In this document: positions 10,290 to 21,419 of the stretch, in pieces
Layout: each line of letters begins with the position of its first letter
Position numbering within the stretch: the stretch's first letter is position 1
DNA from: Magnolia sinica
Taxonomy: Eukaryota > Streptophyta > Magnoliopsida > Magnoliales > Magnoliaceae
Direction: 5' to 3'
Length of the DNA stretch: 64,000 nucleotides
NCBI RefSeq assembly: GCF_029962835.1
Contig: NC_080582.1
Location: 70,304,177-70,368,176, forward strand
Notes under the pieces: generated by a model
The model's database searches: none
Told to the model about the DNA's origin: nothing
Seen by the model: only the letters and a program-made list of their open reading frames with translations
Position numbers and translations under genes: made by a program

Positions 10290-10618
10290 CACAGCTACCA
10301 TCATCCCATAGATGTGATTTCCTAGCTATGAACCATTGACTTGATGCCCAATTTTCCCGATCACCAGAGATTTCATACAGGCATAATGAGGATGTGTGTA
10401 TAGTATAATGGTTGGCATCAGTCACCTACACATGCAATTGCACGAGGGATGGCATGGTTTGGTGCCAAGCCATAGTGCACCGCCAATATTTTTGCATTTC
10501 TTGTATGGGGAATGGTGTTTGCTCTATGATCAAGAGTAATGGTTTTTCAAACACATCATCTATTTGTTGTAAAACACCAATGTTAGAAGTCCTACCCAGC
10601 AATATTTGCTGACATTTG
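10290..10618 (-). pseudogene. Unrecognised minus-strand coding-like segment
   Basis: A single minus-strand frame runs about 330 bp with one in-frame TAG (near 10427). Peptides include QILLGRTSNIGVLQQIDDVF, EQTPFPIQEMQKYWRC and, past the stop, SGDRENWASSQWFIARKSHL. The tryptophan/cysteine-rich, balanced composition looks coding, and the CAG before QILLG could be an acceptor. I do not recognise the family. It could be an exon relic next to the LTR element or chance. Confidence 0.25.
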
Positions 10619-10619
10619 G

Positions 10620-12194
10620 CCATTTTTTTGTTTTCCTTTTCTTAGTAGTATGTCTGTGATAACCACTACTCATCCCAACATTACCTTATGTTGAAAGGCT
10701 GCAATGAATCAGCTTTGACCATTGAATCGATGATTGTAAGTTGTGACATCACTATTTCTATATAGTTTAGAACAATTGAAGGAAAAAATTTCATGGATAC
10801 CATTCAACTCTAACAATCAAGGTTGGGATCACTATCGAGACATGAGCATGGGGAAATATTATTTATTATAGTAATGAAAATAAAGATTCAAGAAATCATC
10901 GGAACATCTCAAGATGTGCCCTAAATGAGCAAGCAGACACAGTGCACTAGATCCTCAATTGCAACAAAGATCAAACGAAATCAAGCAACAATAACACAGG
11001 CAGGTTGATGGATGTTTCAGTAATAAACTTAGGATAGATGACTTAATTATTGTTTTTAATATGACTACAAAATATGGATCTCAAAGAAATTGCAAGTTTC
11101 AAGGAACTCACGAGAGAAAATATACAAGAAGAGAAGAGAAAAAGGTCAGAGACAATGTTAAATGAGTGCTTATTTTGTATTAGAAAATGGATTATCCTTA
11201 TATTTAAAATAAAAAAACATTAACATGCAAAACAATACACGAAGGATCTATGAATTAGTACCTATGTTTTTGTTTTTTGAAACGTGGATTAGTACCTATG
11301 TTTCTTCTAATTAATCCCTAAAAGACTATTAATTTGGGATTTCTTATGAAAAAGAGGAGACAATTCAAGCCTTACAAAGCTTCCATTAAATAAGAAACTT
11401 TTTCTATGTGCCGTGCAATTAATCAAATTAAACATGTAAAATTATGGATCCCAGCTTAGATATATAATAAACAAAAAATTAGACTTAGACTATATAACTA
11501 TTTTATTGGTAGTCATTCATTGGACGGTCAAAATGAAAATTATCCAAATTGTCATTTAGATACTGTTGGAACATATGATCTTTTAATCCAATAAACTATA
11601 TGTTTTTAGATGCTTTGTTGTTAAGCATGCATGGAATGGATATGATAAGAAAGAGTAGCCCAAGAAACACCACAGAGTTCCACACATTAGAAAGGCTTCC
11701 TCGCCACATAGAGTAGAATATAGGAAGAGCCTGTTGTAGCGATCTTACAAGGCGCAAAAGTGTCTCATTAAGCATCTTCCTCTTTCACTCTTTAAGGTGT
11801 GTTTTCACGTTTATTTAATCCATGCATGCCTAGAAGTAGATTCGATTTGATTTTATTTTTGCTTCCACCATGCATAAACTCTTTCAAATACAAAAGGTTT
11901 CACAGTTTAAGCCATTTCATCTAAGTTAATGTAATACACATACAATTTTGAGGGCATGCGGATGAAATGCATTGTTAGATTCTCAGAAAACTCTTCAAGC
12001 AAAGAATGAAAACAAAATAGATGTACTTTCAACGGACTACAATTAAGGGGAAAGCCCAACTAACTCAAGATTTTCAATGGGTCAGAATCTTGATGGAACA
12101 ACCAACATTATCCCATTAGTGACAATTTTGAGCCATGGAACCTCTGTGGTGAGCCCACCTAATGAATGTTCGAAAATTCATCTCTGTGTGCCAC

Positions 12195-12197
<3 letters not shown>
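10620..12197. other. AT-rich intergenic stretch
   Basis: No supported gene or element. Many stops occur in all frames and A/T runs are common. A TGTTGGAACATATGATC start near 11568 could begin an LTR, but no matching copy is present in the window. Confidence 0.5.

Positions 12198-12255
<58 letters not shown>
12198..12255. repeat. (TA)n microsatellite
   Basis: About 58 bp of uninterrupted TA dinucleotides. Confidence 0.98.
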
Positions 12256-12260
<5 letters not shown>

Positions 12261-12667
12261 AAAGTCAAGAGCTTTGCTATGTTCTGATCTTTACTCTCAT
12301 TTGTATGTTGTCTTTTAAAAAGATAAAAGTTAAAGATCCTAGGGCATAAAAAAATGCATCCTCTTCCATGAAGATCACCTTCTAGAAATTTTGGTCGATA
12401 CACTCACAAGGGGAGACACAATTGCATGTTTAGATTGATGGTCCACGTCCATTGCTTCCGAAGTTATGGCCGATCTGGTGAATGCACTCCCCTGATCTTT
12501 TTGTTAGGTGCCTCACCGTTGAAGAGACCTTCTGGCACATGCATGCTTTCCCTAGTCACTTCGATAATTTAAGCATTTCAATATCTTAATGACTCATTAG
12601 TAATAAATGGTGTTATGGTTACTTCCTAAAAAAATTGAAAATCCTTTCAGTATTGCAAGAATTACAA

Positions 12668-12670
<3 letters not shown>
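12256..12670. other. Intergenic stretch, nothing recognised
   Basis: Unique sequence between two TA microsatellites. No coding signal or repeat ends could be supported. Confidence 0.5.

Positions 12671-12714
<44 letters not shown>
12671..12714. repeat. (TA)n microsatellite
   Basis: About 44 bp of TA dinucleotides. Confidence 0.97.
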
Positions 12715-12717
<3 letters not shown>

Positions 12718-12798
12718 AGGTTAAAACCTTTCAACACCAAGAGGTGAACACATCTTCTTCTTTTTTTTCTTTTTCAAATGCAGAGGGCAAATTTGTCA

Positions 12799-12946
12799 GG
12801 CTCTCTACTCATGGCTCAGTGGTAGGACACTCTGTATTTCAACTCTGAGCTCATGGGTTTGAGAACCCATATGGTGTAAGAGTGTGTGGGTGCGAGTTTG
12901 TGTGTTGCCCTTTCAAAATTAAAAAAATAAAAAATAAAAAATAAAA
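12799..12946 (+). mobile_element. tRNA-derived SINE with 17-bp target duplication
   Basis: 148 bp with an A-box-like TGGCTCAGTGGTAGG and a B-box-like GGGTTTGAGAACCC, the internal RNA polymerase III promoter of tRNA-derived SINEs, and an A-rich (AAAAAT)n tail. It is flanked by a perfect 17-bp direct repeat AGAGGGCAAATTTGTCA at 12782-12798 and 12947-12963. The perfect duplication implies a recent insertion. Confidence 0.95.
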
Positions 12947-13099
12947 AGAGGGCAAATTTGTCATTTGCCAACCATAATGAGCAAATTTCTCTTGTCATTT
13001 TCATACAATACGAGTGCGACTCTCATATATTACAAAATGTTATAAATAAATAAATAAATAATACAATACTTTTGAAGATTTTTAATAGAAATCCCAACA

Positions 13100-13740
13100 A
13101 AAACACACTTCTCGAAGGTTAAGGAATTATTCCAAAACAATGCAAAAAGTGTTCTTTCCCCTATTCCCTTTATATATTTTTTTAAAAAGAAATAAAAAGT
13201 GTTAACAAAATCATAAAAAATTGCCCAAAAATACTTATGACAAAATATAGAAACTCTGTAACTAAATATGAATCAGATCTCCATGTATTGTACCACATAG
13301 AATCACTATCAGGGCCACCAAATCATCTTGATCTTTTCTTCTCGCCTTTTTTCTTCATGGGCATGATGATGCCCCAATTCTACCCCAGTGGGAGAAGTGC
13401 AAACTTGTCTAATTTAACATTTGTGTACATTTGCATTTTGTTGCCACATGCCCACTAAGGCTGCCTAAATCTCGTGGTTGGAAGAACTTCCCTCGAGTTC
13501 AAATCAGTAGATTTCCATCAACTATACATGATCCTCTGCAACTGTGCTTATCTACCAATATTGCTTTGAATGCCCATTTTCTCATCGATTGCACTAGGCA
13601 TAAAATAGAATGATCGTTAATGATCTGCCTTCCAAGTATGGCCTCTACAGATTGTGATTTCTTTGGCATCAAATCAATGCACATGTCAATATCCTGAACA
13701 CTATCAGTTACAAGATTTCACCATGATAATCAATTAATCA
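13100..13740. other. Intergenic stretch with one open minus-strand segment
   Basis: A minus-strand segment at 13499-13690 (IDMCIDLMPKKSQSVEAILG, then SMRKWAFKAILVDKHSC) is open for 61 codons, but I cannot assign it or link it to the WDR55 exons on its right. Nothing else is recognised. Confidence 0.3.
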
Positions 13741-13754
13741 TAAACATCTGATAT

Positions 13755-13910
13755 TAGTGTTTTAAATAGCGTTGCTACGTAGCGTGTAGCGTACACTACG
13801 ATACATAGCGTAGCCTATACACTGCATAGCATATGTAAATAGGGTATGTTACGCACAATATTGTGTAGCGTATGCAGTGTATGCTACACCATACTCCCGT
13901 TTTTATATTT
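13755..13910. mobile_element. Terminal fragment of a GTGTTTTAAATAGCG element
   Basis: Starts AGTGTTTTAAATAGCGTTGC and continues with GTAGCGTA/TACGCTAC palindromes. A related start, GTGTTTTAAATAATGCTG, is found at about 59914. Only one end is recognisable. The superfamily is uncertain; hAT-like by general appearance. Confidence 0.5.
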
Positions 13911-14233
13911 TTTTAAGGTTTTATAAGGCTAGATTTTTATGTTAGTACAGCTGCTGATTTTAAAATGATGGTGACTCATCCTCCTCATGAGGCAAATATG
14001 TAGAAGCTTTTGGCTTAAAAAAGTATAAGATCCTCTGTGTTGATTAGGAAAGCCAAACTTGAAATACCCTCTCCTTCAGTTTCCTATTCTTTTGAAGTAT
14101 TAAAAAATTAGTCTCTTTTCCAAAATGCTAAATGATTATATTCTGGCAGTAAAACAATACACCCACCAAAACAGAACTGAGAGCTATGCTGACAACGGAT
14201 ATGTGCAGAACTACAATTAACTATCCATTCCAA

Positions 14234-14312
14234 CATGCTTTGTATATCCCATGTAATAACATCATTTAACTTTCATGCTCTGTATATCCCATGTAATAAC
14301 ATCATTTAACTT
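14234..14312 (+). repeat. Direct duplication of about 40 bp
   Basis: TGTATATCCCATGTAATAAC and the following CATCATTTAACTTT occur twice in direct succession, separated only by CATGCTC. It lies 100 bp from the last identified WDR55 exon, in the presumed intron. Confidence 0.95.
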
Positions 14313-14413
14313 TTAAAGAGAAAAAGAAAGAAAGAAAAAACAAATTAGCGAAAGCAAAGAACATTGAAACAGGATATGACTTAGAAGAAATAGAATCGAT
14401 CATGGCATTGCAC

Positions 14414-15724
14414 CTTTATGCATCCATCATCATCTCCAGATGAAACAGTCTTCTCTGTCAAGCAAATCAAGCGATTCACCGCAGCCCTTCAAAAAACGAA
14501 AAGATATGTACATATTTGCAAGCTGTAAGTAACAAGCAGACAATATGGTAACATGGTCGAATAAATTCCCATAAATTACCCGTGTGCATCCTCCAAACGA
14601 GCAATGGAAGTTCCAGTTTCAACATCGGTAGAAAGAATTGAGCAATCAGGAGATGCCGTCAAAATTGCTGGAAATTAGGAAGCAACATAAATTTTACGGC
14701 TGTAATTTCTTGACAAAAATTAGAAAGCAATCAGGTACCAAACAGCATGCAGCTCAAACTGCCATCTTTTTCACCTGGGCCAACATACTATGTGCAGGTG
14801 AAGGACATTTTTCAGGATCCACAACTTTCACCTGGTGGACCCCTCAATGGATAGGCAATGGACAAAATATCTCCTCCATTGAGAAACCTTAGCCACTGAA
14901 TGCTGAACCTCTCTCCATTGCACATGGACCATTACAGATGTACTGCTGTTAACCAGACATTTTGCAGGCCACCACTCACATCAATATCATCAGGATCTCC
15001 AATTGGGGAGCCTTTTGGACAAAAGGGGCTGTTTTTTAACAGTTTGGATCGCTGAAAGGGAGGCCCACATGTATATAATGCTGGCTTGGATGAAAAGTGC
15101 CTCTCGTCATGTCAAACACTGTTTATACATCCTTGTACTAAAAATGTATTAAAAACAAAGGAATCTGCTCAAAAGCATTACCGCGGCCAGAATCAATGAA
15201 TCTAACAGCTCTACAAGATTCGCCATGAGCATGAACATCGAGCAACCTAACCCAATTACAAATAAAACAAAGAAAAATGATTTTTTAAAACAATCTATTC
15301 TTCATTACTCACAATGGAACTCCGAAATCTATGCTCTCTTGAAAGAATTAAACGAACAATTACAACAAAAATCATTCAAATAATGCATTTATCATCTGCC
15401 CATTCAATTATTAAAAAAAAATTGGTTTTTTGGAAGAATTACTCAATGTGATTTTTTTTCCATAGAATGAATGGAAGTAGAAGTACCTTTGCGGCTGAGA
15501 ATCTTCAGCGTAGCGGTATCTGTTTTTCGACATGAATTTGATATTAGTAATTGAAACTCGTTTAGGAAATGAAGATGGAAAAGGAGAAAAGGAAAGAAAG
15601 AGGATAGAAGTGAAGGAGGAGGAGATTACAAGTGAAGATCGCCAGTGATGAGACCTGCAGCCACGAGAGAAGTGGAAGGGTGAAAATCGACATCGAAGGG
15701 GAGCTTTCCGAGATTTATCTCCAT
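14414..15724 (-). CDS. WDR55: WDR55-type WD40 repeat protein, exons 1-5 (3' part not found)
   Basis: The human relative is a nucleolar protein needed for rRNA maturation; the plant homologue has been linked to the CUL4-DDB1 ligase and gametophyte development. Five minus-strand exons join in phase with GT/AG borders: 15630-15724, 15489-15521, 15182-15246, 14580-14667 and 14414-14486. The start ATG is 15722-15724 (MEINLGKLPFDVDFHPSTS). Further diagnostic peptides are AAGLITGDLHLYRYAE, HAHGESCRAVRFIDSG, ASPDCSILSTDVETGTS and TVSSGDDDGCIK, close to my memory of the plant family and covering roughly the first two to three WD repeats. The peptide stops before the expected VWD. No later exon is recognised down to 10 kb, so the gene is either split by a very long intron or truncated. 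A large element sits just upstream of the ATG. Confidence 0.86.
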
Positions 15725-15804
15725 GAGAAAGACAGGGTTTTGGAAAGAAGGAAGAGAGGGTTTTGGAAAGAACTAAGAGCAGCGATCGGAGAAGCGTTAT
15801 GATA
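15725..15804 (-). promoter_or_regulatory. WDR55 5' leader with two telo-box-like motifs
   Basis: Between the ATG and the element insertion the minus strand has AAACCCT twice (plus-strand AGGGTTT at 15734-15740 and 15757-15763) in a pyrimidine-rich leader. AAACCCTA telo boxes are known in promoters and leaders of plant translation and ribosome-biogenesis genes, which would suit a nucleolar WD40 protein. The transcription start is not known. Confidence 0.5.
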
Positions 15805-15813
15805 CTCAGGCTA

Positions 15814-16874
15814 GGGCGGGGATTGGGTACTACCCCACCGGGATCTAGCTAGAGACGGGCGGTCCTGTCGAGGGTCTGCGGGGCCCACCATGATGTATGT
15901 GTTTTATCCACGCCGTTCATCCGTTTTGCAAAATCGTTTTAAGTAGCAAACCCTAAAATTAAGCAGATTGAATTATCAAACGAACCACACCACACAAAAT
16001 AGTGGAGATTGAAAGTCGACCGCTAAAAACCTCCCGGGGCCACACAAGTTTTGGATTGAGCTGATATTTATGTTTTCCCTTCCTCCATCTATTACCTTGT
16101 GAACAGGTTAAATAGCAAGAAACACTACGGTGGGCCTTAGGAAGGATTCATCGTGGGTGTATTGTCACTAATGCTTCATGTGGTGTGGTCCACTTAAGCC
16201 TTCGAATGGCCTATTTTCTAGCTCCTATACTAAAATGATCCTCCATAATACTAAGGGCCTATTTGATTTTCCAAATCGTATGTAAATGCCCAGTGAATAA
16301 GTAATTATCAGTCTTCGAAGACACTTGTATTTCTCTTTCCAGAATCAATTTAGAAGAATGGGTTTAAATTGTAGGCCCCACAGTGACATATATAATGTAT
16401 CTGCGCTGTCCATCCATTTTAGCGTAACATTTTAAGTCATGAGATGAAAAATGAGAAACACTGACACTGATAAGTGTTTAATGGTAAATGTTTGATTTCC
16501 TAAATCCGGCAGTGTGGTCTACTTGAGTTTGGATCAGCCTATTTTTTTAGTCAAGTCCTAAATTCCACTGGCATAATAGATGGACGGTGTGGATAACCCA
16601 CAAACATCAAGGTGAGGCCTACATGTATTTGGCAATGTCATTGGCTTTAGTGCTCAAACAAGTAAACTTCAAATCAAGCATTGCTAAAAATGCAGTAATC
16701 ATCGAAGGAAATAATCATTACCCATTCGCAATATATTTATGGGGGGTTTGGAAAATCATACGCGCTCTGAAATGAACTTTTGATGACACATGTATCAGTG
16801 TGCCCCACAGAGCCCCTGAAAGTACGTCCATCTGGAGCTAGGTCCTGGTAGGGGTAGGTGCCCAATCCGCACCC
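15814..16874. mobile_element. GGGCCC-type MULE-like inverted-repeat element with 9-bp duplication
   Basis: 1061 bp with inverted ends GGGCGGGGATTGGGTACTAC and, on the other strand, GGGTGCGGATTGGGCACCTA. It is flanked by a perfect 9-bp duplication CTCAGGCTA at 15805-15813 and 16875-16883. Nine-base duplications with long inverted repeats are characteristic of Mutator-like elements, so I classify the whole family as MULE-derived and non-autonomous. No transposase is present. It lies 89 bp upstream of the WDR55 ATG. Confidence 0.9.
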
Positions 16875-16949
16875 CTCAGGCTAAGTACGAGGGTTGACAC
16901 GCATGCACTCGGAAACTGCACGCGTTGGAAGCAGATCGACTGGTGTCCT

Positions 16950-17985
16950 ACATCTCTAGTGTCCACACTTTGTGGGCCCACCAAGATGTATGTGTCTCTT
17001 CCATGCAGTTCATCCGTTTTGGCAGTTCATACTAGGGCATGAAACCAAAAATTAAGCAGATCCAAAGCGGCCTCACAACATGAAACAATGGGGATTAAAA
17101 GCCAATCATTGAAAAATTCTTCAAGGCCATATGAGTTTTGGATCAGGCTAATATTTGTGTTTTCCATTAATCTAACTCCGTCGGTCCTTACTAACAGGTC
17201 AGATGACAAACAGGGGAGTAGATTATGTGCAGCAGCACCTCACTCGAGATGGTACGGCACTTTCTATAGGGCCCACCTTTATGTATGTATTCTACCTCCA
17301 TCTATTTTTCCAAATCATTTTAGGGCAACAATGTTTATTTGTCATCTAACCTCTTTAGAAAGTCTCATAAACCCATGTATGTATTCTAACTCCATCTATT
17401 TTTCCATATCATTTTAAGGCATGATCCCAAAAACAAAGGTGGACCATATCATAGGAAACAATGTTTGTTGAACTTCACACTATTAAAAATTTCTTAAGGC
17501 CCATCATAATGTTACCACAATGTTTATTTGCCATCTAAACCTGGAATAAGGGGGAAAAATATATATCAGCTTGGTTCAAAACTTTTGTAGCCCATTATAA
17601 CTTGTCAATGGTCAATCACCATTGTTTCCTATGATAGTGTCTACTTGAGATTTGGATTTGCTTCATTTTTTAGCCATATCCTAAATTGACCCATAGGATG
17701 GATGTAGAATATACGCATTAAGGTGTGCCGCGGATTAAGGGTCACACCATCTTTGGTGAGGATAGGGTTGCACCTAATCTACTCCCAACAAATAAACATG
17801 TGGAGTCTAAGAAGGGTTCAATAAGAGGGCAACATTATCCCCACTATTTCTTGTGGTGTGGTCCACTCAACTTTGGATTTACTTTATTTTTAGTTTCATG
17901 CCTTCATATGAGTTAGAAAATTGGATGGTTGGGATGGATGAAATACATATATCATAGTGGGCCCAATGGAGTTTATTCACCGGGC
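16950..17985. mobile_element. GGGCCC-type element split by a second copy
   Basis: The left half (TGTGGGCCCACCAAGATG onward) runs to 17213, and the right half resumes at 17796 with the family's right arm, ending near CATAGTGGGCCCAATGG. The host family sequence is continuous across the gap when the nested copy is removed. Confidence 0.7.
17214..17786. mobile_element. Nested GGGCCC-type element, 573 bp
   Basis: Inverted ends GGGAGTAGATTATGTGCAGC and, on the other strand, GGGAGTAGATTAGGTGCAAC. The flanking 9-mers GACAAACAG and AACAAATAA differ only by transitions, consistent with a decayed 9-bp duplication. The copy contains an internal partial duplication (ATGTATGTATTCTA at about 17281 and 17373). 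Confidence 0.78.
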
Positions 17986-18207
17986 ATAAGTTCACATATC
18001 TCTTTGCTTTAAAATACTTGTATTTCATTGAAATTCTTTTTAGGTGATTTTGAATTCGATTATACGTAATAAATTGTGCGATGATATCTCTCATTAGGCT
18101 TTTATAGCTAACTTTTTTATTATTATAAAATAAATTTAGGTGACAATATAGAAGAGAATTTTTAAAGAGAGGAATGATTCTAAAAAGCCTATTTCGTAAT
18201 TAATCTG

Positions 18208-18735
18208 TGTTGAGGTTTTGGCCTGCAGAATCACACAGATATAGATCTAGAATGGCAATCCAAGAGTACCAAGCAATTACAAGAAATACAGAGATTTAAC
18301 ATAGAAAACCCTTGCAGGGAAAAACCGTGGCACAAAGCGATAGAAAATTTCACTATAAAAGCACATATTACAAAGACAGAAGACTTACTCGGCTTAAGCA
18401 ATCCTCAAACCTCACCTTTTTCTCCGCCCCTTGAAACCTTAGAGCCCCTTTAGAAATACTTAGAACCTCTTAGAATACCTTCTAGTCCCATATCCACCCT
18501 TGTTTATAGACTTAGAAACAAGTAGAAACGAAACAGGAAACAAAATTCGTAGAATCTGCATTTCTACAAACGAATTTGCATAAACCTTCGATGTCATTGA
18601 GCAACATTTGATGTCATTGAAGAAGGACCAAAACTGTCCAGCGACCGGGGCTAAAATTCCCAAAAAAAAGTCGATGGCATCGACCGGCTTCGATGTCATC
18701 GAACCATGTAAAACCAAATTGAGGATATCTGTTTA
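18208..18735 (+). mobile_element. Probable solo or partial Ty1/copia LTR
   Basis: Begins TGTTGAGGTTTTGGCCTGCA, a start style common to plant copia LTRs, followed by GAAAACCCTTGCAGGGAAAA and TCGATGGCATCGACC-type palindromes near the end. No internal region or second LTR is present. The right border is approximate. Confidence 0.55.
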
Positions 18736-19215
18736 CAATAATTTGTAGTTTAATTTTTTTTATTAAGAATTAATTGATGTAATAAGGCATATGTGAATGA
18801 TCATTTAGATATGATTATTGGGACATGAAAAGTAAAGTAAAAAAGTAGGTATTGATACTTAAAACATTGATGATGATGTTTAATATAATATAGTTTATTA
18901 GTTAGATTGATGGTGGATGTGAATGTGAGTAAAAAGCAAACGTGAAGATAAGATTGGAAGAAGGAGAAAATTATACATTATTTATCTCACACCCTCGAAT
19001 TCAGAATAAAAGTCCATATACTTGGTGTCGGATATTCGGGCATAACATCATTAGCTTTTGATTCTGGTTTCCAAGGTTGGGGATTTCTCTATTGGATTCG
19101 ATGATTATTTATATTACATGTCATGGGCCTTGCCTCTTAAACTGATTAGCTTTCTGATGGTCAGCCTAGGGATGGTTTTGTCGAGCACAATCAATGATTC
19201 GAGGGGTAGTTCGTC
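18736..19215. other. AT-rich intergenic stretch
   Basis: No supported gene, repeat or signal. Confidence 0.5.
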
Positions 19216-19365
19216 TCAACTTAGGTAGGATTTGTATATATAGTTTCATACTTCAAAATGATTTGGCAAAATGGATTAATGGCATAGATAAAACTCATAC
19301 ATGATAGTGGACTCCACAGAGCTCTACTTGGACAGATTATTGTCCAAGGCAGGACACAATCTGTT
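19216..19365. mobile_element. Right-arm fragment of a GGGCCC-type element
   Basis: AAATGATTTGGCAAAATGGA followed by TACATGATAGTGGACTCCAC matches the family's right arm. The left arm is missing. Confidence 0.6.
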
Positions 19366-19955
19366 TCCAATTCAGTCAACAGTTAATATATAATAAATTA
19401 TAACTCATTATCTAAATCAATTAGATTTTATTCACTACATTCATCATTCCTGTCCAATTTTTTTTGTTTAATGTGTAGTGAAAATTATGCATTTGTAGAT
19501 TTTAGATTAGTATGTTCATGTGGGCCCCATAATGAATATACTCTAATTAGAATATCATATCAATTGGGTGATCCTAACCATTGATTTTATTTTGACATTC
19601 CACTATAATTAGCTTGATTTGGCCTTCATTGCTATGAGATGAGAGGAGAAATTATGAGCTTGGTCATTGTATAGATGAAAAAAAAAAAGTTCTTACCTAA
19701 AAATTCATAAGAATATATGATATTCCATAACATGCTTTGACTCTTCATATTTTTCTAAATATTCCTCTAACCATATTGTTGGAGGATAAAAAGTCGAAAT
19801 TACTCTTGATGTTAGGTGCGAAAATTATGCCATGAAAGATCATAAACTATATTATGTATAACTTATTGTATTTATGAAAATCCAATTTGACCACTAGTTG
19901 CATTATCTAATTTTAGATATAGATTTAAAAAAACAAGCCCCATCCATGATTTAAG
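19366..19955. other. AT-rich intergenic stretch
   Basis: Nothing recognised. All frames are closed and no terminal repeats were seen. Confidence 0.45.
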
Positions 19956-20345
19956 TGGACCATACAATTAGGAGCAGTGTACATGGTGACACCTACCCTC
20001 CAAACTCTTTCCCTCTATATGAACTACCTGAATCATGGATTGTCCTCATTGTTGAAGCATAGGCCTAAGTTTTTTAAGGAATCTAATGGTTGGAGTGGAT
20101 TTCCTGTAATTTTCATGGCAGACGCAGTAGAAGATCAATGTTGGACACCTCTGCCAACAATTTCTTTTGGTGTGGCCCATTTGAAGCACTTGTCAACTTG
20201 AGTTTTTGGCCATGGGCTGAATATGGGATTACACAACTAATGATCAGATGGATTTCATATACACAACGTTTGGGTGTGCCTCTTATAAATTTTTTATTTT
20301 TGTTTTTTCAATATACGAAAAGCTATCTCTTCCATCGGACATGAG
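19956..20345. repeat. Dispersed repeat of unassigned family
   Basis: Shares a pattern (tail of TCTAATGGTTGGAGTGGAT, then GGTGTGGCCCATTTG, and a CATGATTTAAGTGGACC start) with 21420-21775 and with other noncoding stretches here. It looks like an old miniature element; ends not defined. Confidence 0.4.
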
Positions 20346-20349
20346 AAGG

Positions 20350-20850
20350 GCGTCAGGGAGTACATTCCACACGGTGTACCACACCACGTATCTACGTCAC
20401 CAAGTTTTGTGGGCTCCACCATGATGTATGCGTTATATCTACACCATCTAACCATTTGGCGAGATAATTTTAGAACATGATCCAAAAAATGAGGTAGATA
20501 AAAAGCTTAAGTGGACCGCTCTACAGAAAACAGTGGGACAATGAAGACTGCCATTAAAACCTTCCTAAGGCCCATTGTGATGTTTATTTGCCATCCAACC
20601 TGTTCATGAGGTAATACAAACCTGGATAAAGGAAAAAAAGAAAACAAATATCAACATATGGCCCCAAGAAGTTTTCAATGGTAGACATTCAATCCCTTTC
20701 TTTCTGTAGTGTGGTCCACTTGAGATGCCTCATTTTCATTTTTTTCAGCTCATACCCTAAACTGATCCAAAAAAATGGATGAAGGGTTTGGATATGACAC
20801 ATGAATCATGATGGCGCTATAGAAATTAGTGACATCAACACGTAACTCCC
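20350..20850. mobile_element. GGGCCC-type inverted-repeat element
   Basis: Outer ends GGGAGTACATTCC and, on the other strand, GGGAGTTACGTG. Core GTGGGCTCCACCATGATG on the left and ATGAATCATGATGGCGC on the right. Central ATGTTTATTTGCCATCCAAC as in other copies. Confidence 0.78.
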
Positions 20851-20889
20851 GTACGCTCCACGGCAACCTTATTCGACGCCACTACATAT

Positions 20890-21373
20890 GGCACGGATTG
20901 CGTCGGTCCGGGCGGGGATCTGTGGGTCCCACCGTGATGTAAGTGTTTTATCCACTCTGTTCATCATTTTTATCAGATCATTTAATGATACAAGCCAAAA
21001 AATAAGGCAGGTAAAAGTCTTACCTGGACCACAAAGTGGGGAATGAACGTTCACCATTAAAAACTTCTTGGGAGCTGGAGAAGTTTCGGATCAAGCTGAT
21101 ATTTGTTTTTTCACTTCATAAACGTATACGTGACCTTACCAATAGGTTGGATGGTAAAAAACAACATGTTGGCCCTTAGAAAGGTTTTAATGGTAAGTAT
21201 CATTATCACTGCAGCTTCCTTTGGTGTGGTCTACCGTCAACTTGCTTAATTTTTATAATCATACCTTAAAATGATAGGAGAAAAGTCGTAAATGGCATGG
21301 ATAAAACACTTACGTCACTGTGGTTGCCACAGAGCCCTACCCGGACGGATGGGGTAGGACCCAAACCAATCCC
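20890..21373. mobile_element. GGGCCC-type MULE-like element with perfect 9-bp duplication
   Basis: 484 bp flanked by ACTACATAT at 20881-20889 and 21374-21382. The inner arms CTGTGGGTCCCACCGTGATG and CACTGTGGTTGCCACAGAGC mark the family. It independently supports the 9-bp duplication rule. Confidence 0.88.
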
Positions 21374-21419
21374 ACTACATATACCAAAAGCTAAATCACT
21401 TTGAGCAATAGTTGCAAAA

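Noticed and set aside
12198-12714. TA runs as a replication origin or promoter element
   Set aside because: They are pure dinucleotide microsatellites with no associated motif.
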